64,000 nucleotides of DNA from Palsa-883 sp963847615 (GCA_963847615.1 CAWKAN010000025.1:310001-374000); one strand, 5' to 3'. Shown: positions 27,064 to 36,419, counted from the first letter of the stretch. Made by a program: numbers and translations. Notes: a model not told the origin generated them from the letters alone.

Positions 27064-28106
27064 CCTTCGCCGGCGGGGGAGGCGGGCACCTTGGTCAACC
27101 CGTTGGTTCGACGTCTTGCCACGGCACGTCCCTCCGCCTCGTCACGCCCGTTGCCGCGTATCCAAGAACACCGCCGGCCGGTAATGCCCGGCAGCGACCG
27201 CGGCCTGTCCTGACGCCGGCTATATAGCAGAACGCCACGCCTGCCTATGCGGTTTTGGCCGTGCCGGCGGGACGATCGGCCATCGCCCGGCGTCGTTTCT
27301 GCGCGGACAAGAACCCCGCGGCGGCGCATGCCGGCTGGCCTGTTGGTGACCGGAGAACCCGCGGCTGCCCGCGCAGGGGCAAGCCGGCCGGGAAGCCTGT
27401 CGATGATCCCGGCGCAACGATCCCGCCCGGGACGGACCGGCGGCCGGCCTCGGCGCTATCGTGACGGTCGCGAAAATGCCGGCGTTTGCGCTGCGCTCCG
27501 CGGCGGCAAGCCAGGACGCCGCACCGATTGGTGGCCGACTGGTCGCCCGCCGCCGACGGTCCTCGTCGTTGCCGGTGTCGAGCCGTTGGCAGGGGGCCCG
27601 GTGAGGCGCGCGGCCGGGCGGCAAAACGCCGCGGGCGCTACCGCCGGCACGAAATGCGGCCGACGGCAACGTTTCGGGTCCCTGGGATCGAGCCGGAGCG
27701 CGGCGCGGACCCGCCCATGCGGTTTCCCGCCCGGCATCCCTCAGCCCTGCGCGATCACGGCAAACCTGCGCGATCACGGCAAATCGCGCCGGCGATCGGC
27801 GCGGCTGCCCGGTCCGGTGCGGTTTGCGTGGCGCAGGCGGGGCGGTTTGCGGCAAGATTTACTGACTAACGGTTGCCCCGCCAGAATCCCGGATGCATCC
27901 CATCATGCCCCGCCTCCCGCAGCGCCGCCGGACGCGGTCGCCGCGAAGCTGCGAGACGAAGGGCTTCCGGACCAGGGGCGGCGGATCGGCGGATGCGGAC
28001 CAAGCCGCGGGCGACGTGGCGCGATGCGATTGGGCGGCGGGATGGTGGGCCGGGGGCGTCGCCAGGGTTCACCGCGCGGGCGCGGCCGGGCAGTGGGGGG
28101 TGGACC
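27064..28106. other. long non-coding stretch before the tandem array
   Basis: I see no gene in this kilobase. All open frames here are Arg/Pro/Ala-rich without family features. It contains a tandem duplication of CCTGCGCGATCACGGCAAA near 27745-27784. Its last ~80 bp (ending GGGCAGTGGGGGGTGGACC) look like the worn tail of an additional array unit. The pqi promoter should be at the left end. Confidence 0.4.
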
Positions 28107-29785
28107 ATGGAAGACGGACAAGACCCTATGCAACAGCCTGCCACCGGGCCACGACCCGGTGGTGGCGCGGTGCGGTCGGGCGGGGGGGATGCTGGACCGG
28201 CCGGCGTCGACTGGCATCGCCGGGGCGGGCATGGTCGGGCAGCGGGGCGAGCCGTGAAACACGGGCAAGACCCCATGCAACAGCCTGCCACCGGGCCACG
28301 ACCCGGTGGTGGCGCAGTGCGGTCGGGCGGCGGGGCGCTGGGCTGGCCGGCGTCGGCTGGCCTCGCCGGGGCGAGCATGGGCCGGCAGGGGGGCGAGCCG
28401 TGAACGACGGGCAAGACCCCATGCAACAGCCTGCCACTGGGCCACGACCCGGTGGTGGCGCGGTGCGGTCGGGCGGTGGGGTGCCGGGCCGACCGGCGTC
28501 GGCTGGCCTCGCTGGGGCGGGCGTCGCCCGGCAGGGGGGGAGCCGCGAACGACGGCCAAGACCCCATGCAACAGCCTGCCACCGGGCCACGACCCGGTGG
28601 TGGCGCGGTGCGCTCGGGCGGGGAATGCTGGACCAGCCGGCGTCGGCTGGCATCGGCGGGGCGGACGTCGGCTGGCAGTGGGGCGAGCCGTCGGAGACGG
28701 ACAAGACCCCATGCAACAGCCTGCCACCGGGCCACGACCCGGTGGTGGCGCGGTGCGGTCGGGCGGGGGATGCTGGACCAGCCGGCGTCGGCTGGCATCG
28801 GCGGGGCGGGCGCGGCTGGCAGTGGGGCGAGCCGTGAAAGACGGGCAAGACCCCATGCAACAGCCTGCCACCGGGCCACGACCCGGTGGTGGCGCAGTGC
28901 GGTCGGGCGGCGGGGCGCTGGGCTGGCCGGCGTCGGCTGGCCTCGCCGGGGCGAGCATGGGCCGGCAGGGGGGCGAGCCGTGAACGACGGGCAAGACCCC
29001 ATGCAACAGCCTGCCACTGGGCCACGACCCGGTGGTGGCGCGGTGCGGTCGGGCGGTGGGGTGCCGGGCCGACCGGCGTCGGCTGGCCTCGCCGGGGCGG
29101 GCGTCGCCCGGCAGGGGGGGAGCCGCGAACGACGGCCAAGACCCCATGCAACAGCCTGCCACCGGGCCACGACCCGGTGGTGGCGCGGTGCGGTCGGGCG
29201 GGGGATGCTGGACCAGCCGGCGTCGGCTGGCATCGGCGGGGCGGACGTCGGCTGGCAGTGGGGCGAGCCGTCGGAGACGGACAAGACCCCATGCAACAGC
29301 CTGCCACCGGGCCACGACCCGGTGGTGGCGCGGTGCGGTCGGGCGGGGGATGCTGGACCAGCCGGCGTCGGCTGGCATCGGCGGGGCGGGCGCGGCTGGC
29401 AGTGGGGCGAGCCGTGAAACACGGGCAAGACCCCATGCAACAGCCTGCCACCGGGCCACGACCCGGTGGTGGCGCGGTGCGGTCGGGCGACGGGGCGCCG
29501 GACCGGCCGGCGTCGGCTTGCCTTGCCGGGGCGGGCGTGGTCGGGCAGCGGGGCGAGCCGTGAAAGACGGGCAAGACCCCATGCAACAGCCTGCCATCGG
29601 GCCACGACCCGGTGGTGGCGCGGTGCGGTCGGGCGGCGGGACGCTCGGTCCGCCTGCCTCAGCTTCCATCGCCGGACCGGCGCGGCCCGGCAGCGGGGCG
29701 AACCGTGCAAGACCGACAAGACCCCATGCAACAGCCTGCCACCGGGCCACGACCCGGTGGTGGCGCGGTGCGCTCGCCCGGGGGC
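28107..29785. repeat. 12-unit tandem array, about 145 bp per unit
   Basis: ATGCAACAGCCTGCCA recurs 12 times, near 28128, 28275, 28420, 28565, 28708, 28855, 28998, 29144, 29289, 29435, 29581 and 29726. Each unit has a nearly invariant ~75-bp half, AAGACCCC-ATGCAACAGCC followed by the hairpin CCACCGGG-CCACGA-CCCGGTGG and GCGGTGCGGTCGGGCGG, and a ~70-bp half that varies but is clearly related. Periods are 143-147 bp, not a multiple of three. The array lies between the pqi operon's upstream side and the 3' end of the LLM gene. It is not CRISPR (no unique spacers) and not a recognised repeat class. Confidence 0.9.
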
Positions 29786-29868
29786 GGCGCCGGGGCGCGT
29801 GGCATCCCGCTCGGCCGCGCTGCAACGGCGCGACGCCCCCTCCCGCGCGGCGGGGGGGGGCGCGGCTG

Positions 29869-31062
29869 CTAGTCGTCGCGCGCGCCGATGGTGCGGGAAC
29901 GAAACTCCTCCGGCACCGCGGCGCCGAAATCGGTGAAGGCGCGCTTCACTGCCTCCACCGTCGGGCCGAACACCTGCTTGCGGTTCTCCCGCGCCCAGAC
30001 GTTCGAGCCCACCACCGTGTCCAGCGAGCCCTGGAACTGCGGCATCACGTAGCGCGCGAACAGCTCGAAGCTGCGCATCGTCTGCTCGCGCGTGGCCCAT
30101 TCATGGGCGCGGAACAGGATGCCGCCGAAGCCGCCCTTGCTGTAGCCCAGCAACCGCTGGATCCCCTTGGCCACCGTCTCCGGCGAGCCGACCAGCGTGG
30201 TGCCCATCTTCACCCCGTCGCGCAGCGGGTCGTCGGCGCGGCCGGGCGGGCGGCCCAGCGTGTCCTCGAAATAGGTCTGGGTCTCGATCCGCTCGCCCTT
30301 GGCGACCTCGCGCAACGCCTGCTCGTCGTCCTCGGCGAGGTGCGCGTTGACCACGACGCGCCAGTTCTTGCGATCCATCGTCTTGCCGTGCTTGGCCGCG
30401 GCCTGTTCGGCGATCTTCCATTGGTCGGCCAGTGCCTCCGGCCCGCCGGGCAGGCCGGCGCCGATCGACAGCACGCCGACGCCGTGCGTGCCGGCGGCGA
30501 TCATGCCGAACGGCGTGATGGTGCTGGCGACCGCGATCTCGAAGCATGGGTCGCTGTACGGCGCCAGGTGCAGGCGCGCATCGCGCAGCTCGAACCAGTC
30601 GGTCTTCATGCTGACCGGCTCTTCGCATTTCAGCAGCCGGATGATCGCGTCCATCGCCTCCAGCATGCGCGGGCGCTGGGTCGAGGGCTCGATGCCCAGC
30701 ATGTAGGCGTCCGAGGTCAGCGCGCCCGGCCCGCAGCCCAGCATCGCCCGCCCGCGCGTCATGTGGTCGAGCTGGACGAAGCGCTGCGCCACCAGCAGCG
30801 GGTGGTGGTACGGCAGGCTGGTGACGCCGGAGCCGAGCTTGATGTGGCGGGTGCGCTCGGCCGCGGCGGCGATGATCAGCTCGGGCGAGGCGATCAGCTC
30901 CCAGCCGGCCGAGTGGTGCTCGCCGATCCAGGCCTCGGTGTAGCCGAGCTGGTCGAGCCATTCGATCAGCTCGACATCGCGGGCGATCGCCAGCGTCGGG
31001 TTCTCGCCCAGGCGGTGGAACGGGGCGAGGAAGATGCCGAATTTCATGCCGCGATGGGCCAT
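29869..31062 (-). CDS. LLM-class flavin-dependent oxidoreductase
   Basis: A 397-aa luciferase-like monooxygenase. KFGIFLAPFHRLGENP opens the TIM barrel, GYTEAWIGEHHSAGWE carries the conserved EHH, and GSGVTSLPYHHPL and GCGPGALTSDAYMLG follow. It would use reduced flavin supplied by a separate reductase (one candidate is the flavin reductase gene at 43542). Substrate unknown. Start is ATG 31062 or the ATG five codons later. The tandem array begins 84 bp beyond its stop. Confidence 0.88.
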   Translation of the reverse strand: MAHRGMKFGIFLAPFHRLGENPTLAIARDVELIEWLDQLGYTEAWIGEHHSAGWELIASPELIIAAAAERTRHIKLGSGVTSLPYHHPLLVAQRFVQLDHMTRGRAMLGCGPGALTSDAYMLGIEPSTQRPRMLEAMDAIIRLLKCEEPVSMKTDWFELRDARLHLAPYSDPCFEIAVASTITPFGMIAAGTHGVGVLSIGAGLPGGPEALADQWKIAEQAAAKHGKTMDRKNWRVVVNAHLAEDDEQALREVAKGERIETQTYFEDTLGRPPGRADDPLRDGVKMGTTLVGSPETVAKGIQRLLGYSKGGFGGILFRAHEWATREQTMRSFELFARYVMPQFQGSLDTVVGSNVWARENRKQVFGPTVEAVKRAFTDFGAAVPEEFRSRTIGARDD

Positions 31063-31390
31063 GCGCGTTCACTCCAGCTTGCTCCCCGCGCGCGACGCCA
31101 GGGGGGACGACGGCGGGGGGGACGACGGCTTGGGTCCGATCATCGGTCCATGCTGCCGCGTCAGGGCCGGATAGCCAAGCCGGGGCGGTGCATGGCAGTC
31201 TGGCGGCGCCGGACGGACGTGCAATGCGCCGGCCCAAGGCGGCGCAAGGCGACGCCCAACGATGAACGAACCGATCGCGGTTGCGTAGCTTGGTGGCCCA
31301 TTGGGCGGGATGACCGCATTTGGCTCGCGTCGCCGGGTTGCCTGGGCTGCTCACACGCGTCATTCTGGAATCGCGGCAACGCAAGAAAGC

Positions 31391-31571
31391 AAGTAATCAA
31401 GCGGACACAGAGTTGCACAGAGGGTCCACAGAGTTTCACAGAGAAACATTTTTTGGCGCTTCGCGCCGATGACGGATGTAACAGCCGGAATACCTTTGCG
31501 CGCAGCGCCTTTTGCCTTCTCTGTGAAACTCTGTGGACCCTCTGTGCAACTCTGTGTCCGCTTGATGACTT
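31391..31571. repeat. inverted repeat with helically spaced ACAGAG words
   Basis: 54-bp arms at 31391-31445 and 31518-31571 are near-perfect inverse copies; pairing extends outward for ~20 bp with mismatches. Each arm has four ACAGAG words spaced 10, 11 and 10 bp apart, about one helical turn. The 70-bp spacer contains TTGCGCGCAGCGCC. It occupies the 660-bp gap between the divergent LLM and SDR genes; no gene is visible there. Confidence 0.85.
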
Positions 31572-31726
31572 GCTTGCGGTGCTGCGGCACACTCAGGCTC
31601 ACGCCCCACTATCAGGATTGAAGGCGACCCAGTACACTCGGGGTGGAATTATGCAGCCTGGCCTGGGCGCATCTCGAAGCGGCAATTTTTGGGCGTTGCC
31701 TAACATCCGGGAGGGGAGGAACGAAA

Positions 31727-32491
31727 ATGCAACCTGCGGGGCGGCTTGCGGGCAAGGTGGCGATCATCAGTGGCGCGGCGTCCGGCATGGGCGCGGCGAC
31801 GGCGCGGCGCTTCGGCAAGGAGGGCGCCAGCGTGGTGGTGGCCGACCTGCTGGAGGACGACGGGCGCAAGGTCGCCGCCGACATTGTCGCCGCCAACGGC
31901 ACGGCCGGCTTCATGCGGCTGGATGTGACCCAGGAGGCCGACTGGAAGCGCGTGGTGGACGCCACCGTCGCGCAGTACGGCAGGCTGGACATCCTGGTGA
32001 ACAACGCCGGGATCAGCGGCAGCGCGGTGACCGACCTGCTGGACACCGCGGCGTGGGACCGGCTGATGGCGGTGAACGCGCGCGGCGTGTTCCTGGGCAC
32101 CAAATACGCCGTGCTGGCGATGCAACAGTCCGGCGGGGGATCGATCGTCAACCTGTCGTCGATCTCCGGCAACGCCGGGCAGACCATGACGCACATGGGC
32201 TACAACGCGTCCAAGGGCGCGGTGCGCACGCTGACCAAGTCAACCGCGGTGCAGTTCGGCGCCGACGGCATCCGGGCGAACTCGGTGCATCCCGGGTTGA
32301 TGCCGCCGATGCGCACCTCGGGTGCCACCGCCGACCCCGAGGTGCGGGCGAAGATGCTGAAGGGTGTGCCGCTGCGCCGCGCCGGCGAGGTGGACGAGGT
32401 GGCGAACGCCATCCTGTTCCTGGCCTCCGACGAGGCGTCCTATATCACGGGAGCGGAACTTTATGTCGATGGCGGCTACCTCGCGGTGTAA
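31727..32491 (+). CDS. short-chain dehydrogenase/reductase
   Basis: A 254-aa classical SDR. The cofactor motif is ISGAASGMGAATAR, NNAG is in ILVNNAGISG, the catalytic Ser is in VNLSSISG, and YxxxK is YNASKGAV. The C-terminus ends with ELYVDGGYLAV, as in 3-oxoacyl-ACP reductase-like or cyclohexanol/steroid dehydrogenase-like SDRs. ATG 31727 is preceded by GGAGGGGAGGA. Substrate unknown. Confidence 0.92.
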   Translation: MQPAGRLAGKVAIISGAASGMGAATARRFGKEGASVVVADLLEDDGRKVAADIVAANGTAGFMRLDVTQEADWKRVVDATVAQYGRLDILVNNAGISGSAVTDLLDTAAWDRLMAVNARGVFLGTKYAVLAMQQSGGGSIVNLSSISGNAGQTMTHMGYNASKGAVRTLTKSTAVQFGADGIRANSVHPGLMPPMRTSGATADPEVRAKMLKGVPLRRAGEVDEVANAILFLASDEASYITGAELYVDGGYLAV

Positions 32492-32545
32492 GGCGCGGCC
32501 GGCGCCATCGCGCCGCGCGCGCGCCTGGCCGGGCGGTCACCGCTG

Positions 32546-33205
32546 GTGATCGCTCGCTCCGTCCTGCTCGACCTTGACGGCACGCTGTCGGATTCCCGCC
32601 CCGGGATCGCGGCGTGTTTCCGCCATATGCTCGGCGAACTTGGCCATGACCCGGCAGCGGCCGGCGACCTGACCTGGGCGGTCGGGCCGCCCATCGCCGT
32701 TTCTATCGCGCAACTGCTTGGGCAGTACGATGACGCCCGGGTGGACCAGGGCCTCACGGTTTATCGCGCGCGGTATTCCGCCGTCGCAATCTATGATTGC
32801 ACGGTTTATCCGGGCGTCCTCGATATGCTGAAGGCGCTGCGCGACGCCGGGTGCGTCATGTGCATCGCCACGTCCAAGCGCCGCGACTTCGCGGAGCGGG
32901 TGATCGATCATTTGGGCCTGCGCGGCTACGTCGGTGCCGTCTACGGCGCCGAACCGGGCGGCAGCCTGGACCATAAGGACGATCTGCTCGCCCATATCCT
33001 CGGGCGCGAAGGTTTCTCCCGATCCCGCACCGTCATGCTCGGCGACCGGCTGCACGACATCCACGCGGCGCAGGCGAACCGCCTGCGGTCGATCGGCGCG
33101 GCCTGGGGCTACGGTGGCCGCGCGGAGCTGGAGGAGGCCGGCGCGGACGCGATCGCCGAGGTGCCGCAGGCAGTGCGCGAGCTGTTGGCGGCGGATCTGC
33201 CATGA
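32546..33205 (+). CDS. HAD-family hydrolase, phosphoglycolate phosphatase-like
   Basis: A 219-aa haloacid-dehalogenase-fold phosphatase. Motif I is LLDLDGTLSDS, motif II the Thr/Ser of CIATSKRRDF, motif III the Lys in SLDHKDDL, and motif IV VMLGDRLHDIHAA. The cap is helical, as in Gph. It may act on 2-phosphoglycolate or another small phosphate ester. The start appears to be GTG 32546; no ATG lies in frame before motif I. Confidence 0.82.
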   Translation: MIARSVLLDLDGTLSDSRPGIAACFRHMLGELGHDPAAAGDLTWAVGPPIAVSIAQLLGQYDDARVDQGLTVYRARYSAVAIYDCTVYPGVLDMLKALRDAGCVMCIATSKRRDFAERVIDHLGLRGYVGAVYGAEPGGSLDHKDDLLAHILGREGFSRSRTVMLGDRLHDIHAAQANRLRSIGAAWGYGGRAELEEAGADAIAEVPQAVRELLAADLP

Positions 33206-33320
33206 GTCCGCCCGGCCGCAAACCTGGCTATATCGCGCTCGCCGGGGCAAGGCTCCGGGTCCCGCGGGCGCGCGGATCACGACGGAACGCCAGCATCGTT
33301 CCGCTTGAGGAGGGACCCAA

Positions 33321-34121
33321 ATGCAACTGAGCGAACAACAACTCCGCCAGTTCGACGCGGAAGGCTGGCTGTTCTTCCCCGCGGTGTTCAGCCCCGACGA
33401 AGTCGCGGTGCTGCGCGCCGAGGCCGAGACGCTGTATCGCACCGAGCGCAAGGAGATCTGGCGCGAGAAATCCGGCGCGCCGCGCACCGCTTTCGCCGCG
33501 CACACCTACAACGAAGCGTTCCGCCTGCTCGGCGCGCATCCGCGGCTGATCCGCCCGGTGGAGCAGGTGTTCGCCGAGCGTCTCTACATGCATCAATACA
33601 AGATCAACGCCAAGGCGGCGTTCGACGGCGATGTGTGGCAGTGGCACCAGGACTACGGCACCTGGCAGCGCGACGACGGCATGCCGGAACCGCGGGCGAT
33701 GAACATCGCGGTCTACCTGGACGAGGTGATGGCGATCAACGGCCCGCTGATGCTGGTGCCGCGCAGCCACAGGCATGGCGTGTTCGACGCCGGGCACGAC
33801 CTGGCGACGACGTCCTATCCGCTGTGGACGCTGGACCAGGCGACGGTGACGCGGCTGGTCGCGGCGGGCGGGATCGTCTCGCCGCTCGGCAAGCCGGGCG
33901 GGGTGCTGATGTTCCACGGCAACCTGGTGCATGGCTCGGCCGGCAACATCACGCCGTATCCGCGCAAGATCGTCTATCTGACGCTGAACGCGGTGGCCAA
34001 TTACATCCGCACGCCGACCCGCCCGGAGTGGATCGCGCACCGCGATTTCACCCCGATAGTGCCGGTGGCGGACGATGCGCTGGCGGCCTATGCGCGGCGG
34101 TTCAGTGCGGCAGCGGAATAG
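33321..34121 (+). CDS. phytanoyl-CoA dioxygenase (PhyH)-family protein
   Basis: A 266-aa Fe(II)/2-oxoglutarate-dependent oxygenase. The HxD iron ligands are in QWHQDYGTW, and the distal His is in MFHGNLVHGSAGN. Further conserved blocks are NIAVYLDEV and LMLVPRSHRHG, the last resembling ectoine hydroxylase. The substrate is not known; there are no ectoine genes in the window. ATG 33321 follows GAGGAGGGACCCAA. Confidence 0.88.
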   Translation: MQLSEQQLRQFDAEGWLFFPAVFSPDEVAVLRAEAETLYRTERKEIWREKSGAPRTAFAAHTYNEAFRLLGAHPRLIRPVEQVFAERLYMHQYKINAKAAFDGDVWQWHQDYGTWQRDDGMPEPRAMNIAVYLDEVMAINGPLMLVPRSHRHGVFDAGHDLATTSYPLWTLDQATVTRLVAAGGIVSPLGKPGGVLMFHGNLVHGSAGNITPYPRKIVYLTLNAVANYIRTPTRPEWIAHRDFTPIVPVADDALAAYARRFSAAAE

Positions 34122-34219
34122 GCATTTCGCTGGCAAGGGCGGTCGGCGTCACGCGCCGCCGCGCCCCGTCGCAATGTCCCCGTGGCCCGGCCGATCGGCC
34201 GGTCGTTGCGCCGCCGCGA

Positions 34220-35518
34220 TCAGCTGCGGCCGCGCAGGAACGCCTGGCGATCGGCTTCGGTCGTGATATGCGCCGCGAGCAGTTGCCAGAATTCATCCGC
34301 CGAGCCGGCGGCGGCGGACGCGCGCTTCACCAGGATCCCGGCGATCGGGCCGAGATGGCGCACCAGCTGGCGCTGCGCGCGCAGCATCTCGTCCGCCCCG
34401 ACCGCGCCGCCGCTGCGGGTCGGCGCATCCGGCTGGCGTGCCATAACCGCATTGCGGAACTGCGTGCGTTCCTCGGGGCGTTCGATGCGTTGCTCCAGCG
34501 TCCCGCACAGTTCATCGAGCGAGCCGGCGCGGCGCATGGCGCTCTGCACCAGATGCCGCGCGATCGGACCGACATGCTGCGCCAGGTGCCGCTCGATCGT
34601 GCTCAGCGTCGCCTCGGTGAAGCTCGCGGCTGGCCCTGGCGTCCGCGGTCGAACCACGGTCCGGTCGTCCTGCCCGGGCGGCAGATCCAGCGCCGCCTGG
34701 CGCAGTGCCGCCGCCATGTCCGCGGCGGTGGCGAAACGGTCGGCGCGCTGCTTGGCCAGCGCGCGGTCGACCACCCCGGCGAGCGCGGCGGACACGGTAT
34801 CGACCTTGCCGCGAAGATCGGCGGCCGGCTCGTTCACCAGGCGATGGGCGATCTCGACGAAGTTGCGGCCCGGGAACGGGCGCTCGCCGGCCAGCAGTTC
34901 ATAGAGCACGACGCCGGTGGAGAACAGGTCGCTGCGCGCATCCACCGGATCGCCGCGGCATTGTTCAGGCGACATGTAGCTGGGCGTGCCGATCACCGAG
35001 CCGGCCTGGGTCAGCTCGGCACTGTCGAGCCGGGCGATGCCGAAATCCGTCATCTTCACGGTCCCGTTCGCCAGCAGCAGGATGTTCGCCGGCTTGACGT
35101 CGCGGTGCACGATGCCAAGGTCATGCGCGCAGGCCAGCCCATCCAGCACCTGGCCGACAATCGCCACCGCCTGGGCCTGGGGAAACCGGCCGGACCGCGC
35201 CATCGCCTGGCCGAGATCGCTCGCTTCGACATACTCCATCGCCAGGAACGGGTTCCCCTCGTGCACGGCGAAATCGTAGATGGCGACGATGTTCGAATGC
35301 GCGCAGCGTCCGGCGGTCTGCGCCTCGCGCTGGAAGCGTGCCACGTAGTCGGCCTGATCGGCCCCGCTCAGCAGGTCGGCGCGGATCAGCTTGATCGCCA
35401 CCTTGCGGTCGATGACCGGATCGTGCGCCGCGTAGATCACGCCCATCGCGCCGCGGCCGATGATCCGCTCGATGCGGTAGCGGCCGATTGCGTCGGGAAT
35501 GGCAGCGGCGTCGGTGAT
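34220..35518 (-). CDS. serine/threonine protein kinase with helical C-terminal repeats
   Basis: A Hanks-type kinase. The Gly-rich loop IGRGAMGVIY, the Lys in VAIKLIR, the HRDVKPANILL catalytic loop, DFG in KMTDFGIAR, and the APE-equivalent PSYMSPEQ are all present. About 150 residues follow, containing two related segments (HLAQHVGPIARHLVQSA and QLVRHLGPIAGILVKRA). No transmembrane segment is seen, so it is probably cytosolic. The Gly loop lies upstream of the first in-frame ATG (35446), and back to an in-frame TAA there is no ATG, GTG or TTG. The best start is ATC 35518 (giving xTDAAAIPDAIGRYRI) right after the sensor gene's stop. Confidence 0.85.
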   Translation of the reverse strand: MTDAAAIPDAIGRYRIERIIGRGAMGVIYAAHDPVIDRKVAIKLIRADLLSGADQADYVARFQREAQTAGRCAHSNIVAIYDFAVHEGNPFLAMEYVEASDLGQAMARSGRFPQAQAVAIVGQVLDGLACAHDLGIVHRDVKPANILLLANGTVKMTDFGIARLDSAELTQAGSVIGTPSYMSPEQCRGDPVDARSDLFSTGVVLYELLAGERPFPGRNFVEIAHRLVNEPAADLRGKVDTVSAALAGVVDRALAKQRADRFATAADMAAALRQAALDLPPGQDDRTVVRPRTPGPAASFTEATLSTIERHLAQHVGPIARHLVQSAMRRAGSLDELCGTLEQRIERPEERTQFRNAVMARQPDAPTRSGGAVGADEMLRAQRQLVRHLGPIAGILVKRASAAAGSADEFWQLLAAHITTEADRQAFLRGRS

Positions 35519-35519
35519 T

Positions 35520-36392
35520 TCAGCTCTCCAGCAGCTTTATCGCGTTCGCCAGGCTGCGCCGCATGCGGTTGAACGATTCGGCCAGCGAGGCGATCTCGTC
35601 GCGGCCGCGCACGGTGAATTCCGGTGCCGCCATGTTGCCGAGGCTGATCTCGCTGGCGATCCCCGAGATCGTTCGGATCGGCTTCACAATGACGAAGTGC
35701 AGCAGCAGGTTCAGCAACACGATGATCACCACGAACACCGCGAGCAGGGCGGTGAATGAGACCTTGAACGCCTCGCTGGCGCGGTTCAGTGCCACCTGCA
35801 TCGGCACCGAGACGATCTTCGCGCCGATCACGTCGCCCAGCTTCCAGCCGAACCCGTTGGCGGAGCCGTACAGGTCGATCATCGATGGCGGCGCCGCGGC
35901 CGGCGTCGAATGACAGACCAGGCAGCCCTTGTCGGTGATGCGGATCGGCAGGGAGATCGACAGCACCGGACCGGCGGGCGTGTCGCGGGTGCTGGTGAAT
36001 TCGGTCAGCGTCGGCTGGCTGTTGAATTCGGCGATGATGCCGCTCTCCCAGTCGGTTGCGCGGTCCGCCGGATTGGTCGGGTTCAGCGCCGCCTCCTTGT
36101 AGGTGTAGTCCGGGAACTGCTTAGACACCGCGCGCATGTTGGTCTGCGCGGCCCAGGACGGCACGCTATGGGGCAGGAAGCGGACCTTGACCTGCTCGGC
36201 CAGCAGCGGCCCGATCTCCTTGGCGGTGTAGTCCCGGACCGCCGAGGCCTCCGCCATCATGATGGTCGCCTCGTGCACCACCTCGCGGCGGGCGCTGTCC
36301 TGCACGATGCGCCACGACAGCGCCGCGGCGAGCGCCAGGCCGACGAGCAAGGCAGCCAGCATGACCAGGTTGAATTTGGCCTTGAGACCCAT
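35520..36392 (-). CDS. membrane c-type heme sensor protein (DUF3365) with HAMP domain
   Basis: A 290-aa protein. It has a membrane helix at about 10-28, a periplasmic DUF3365/Tll0287-like PAS domain with a single heme c motif CLVCH (residues 157-161), a second helix near 209-235, and a HAMP domain (VKPIRTISGIASEISLGN) at the C-terminus. There is no output domain of its own. The kinase gene follows with no gap, so the HAMP may signal to that kinase. Heme redox or gas ligation is the likely stimulus, as known for related sensors. Confidence 0.85.
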   Translation of the reverse strand: MGLKAKFNLVMLAALLVGLALAAALSWRIVQDSARREVVHEATIMMAEASAVRDYTAKEIGPLLAEQVKVRFLPHSVPSWAAQTNMRAVSKQFPDYTYKEAALNPTNPADRATDWESGIIAEFNSQPTLTEFTSTRDTPAGPVLSISLPIRITDKGCLVCHSTPAAAPPSMIDLYGSANGFGWKLGDVIGAKIVSVPMQVALNRASEAFKVSFTALLAVFVVIIVLLNLLLHFVIVKPIRTISGIASEISLGNMAAPEFTVRGRDEIASLAESFNRMRRSLANAIKLLES

Positions 36393-36419
36393 TCGCCTTC
36401 TCCTCGATACGCCGGCCGG

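Noticed and set aside
24598..27213. An 871-codon frame on the plus strand opposite pqiBC
   Set aside because: It is a His/Arg/Gln/Gly-rich shadow of the MCE protein gene without any family motif.
28107..29785. CRISPR array
   Set aside because: The conserved part is ~75 bp and the so-called spacers are ~70 bp and related to each other, and no cas genes are present.
27866..30100. A 744-codon open frame on the minus strand across the tandem array
   Set aside because: The repeat unit length is not a multiple of three, so the apparent protein changes frame from unit to unit. It is Pro/Arg/His-rich, runs into the LLM gene in a wrong frame, and has no start signal.
29032..32577. A 1181-codon open frame on the plus strand through the array, the LLM gene and the SDR gene
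   Set aside because: It is antisense to a clear LLM enzyme and out of frame with a clear SDR; high G+C content makes such long empty frames common here.
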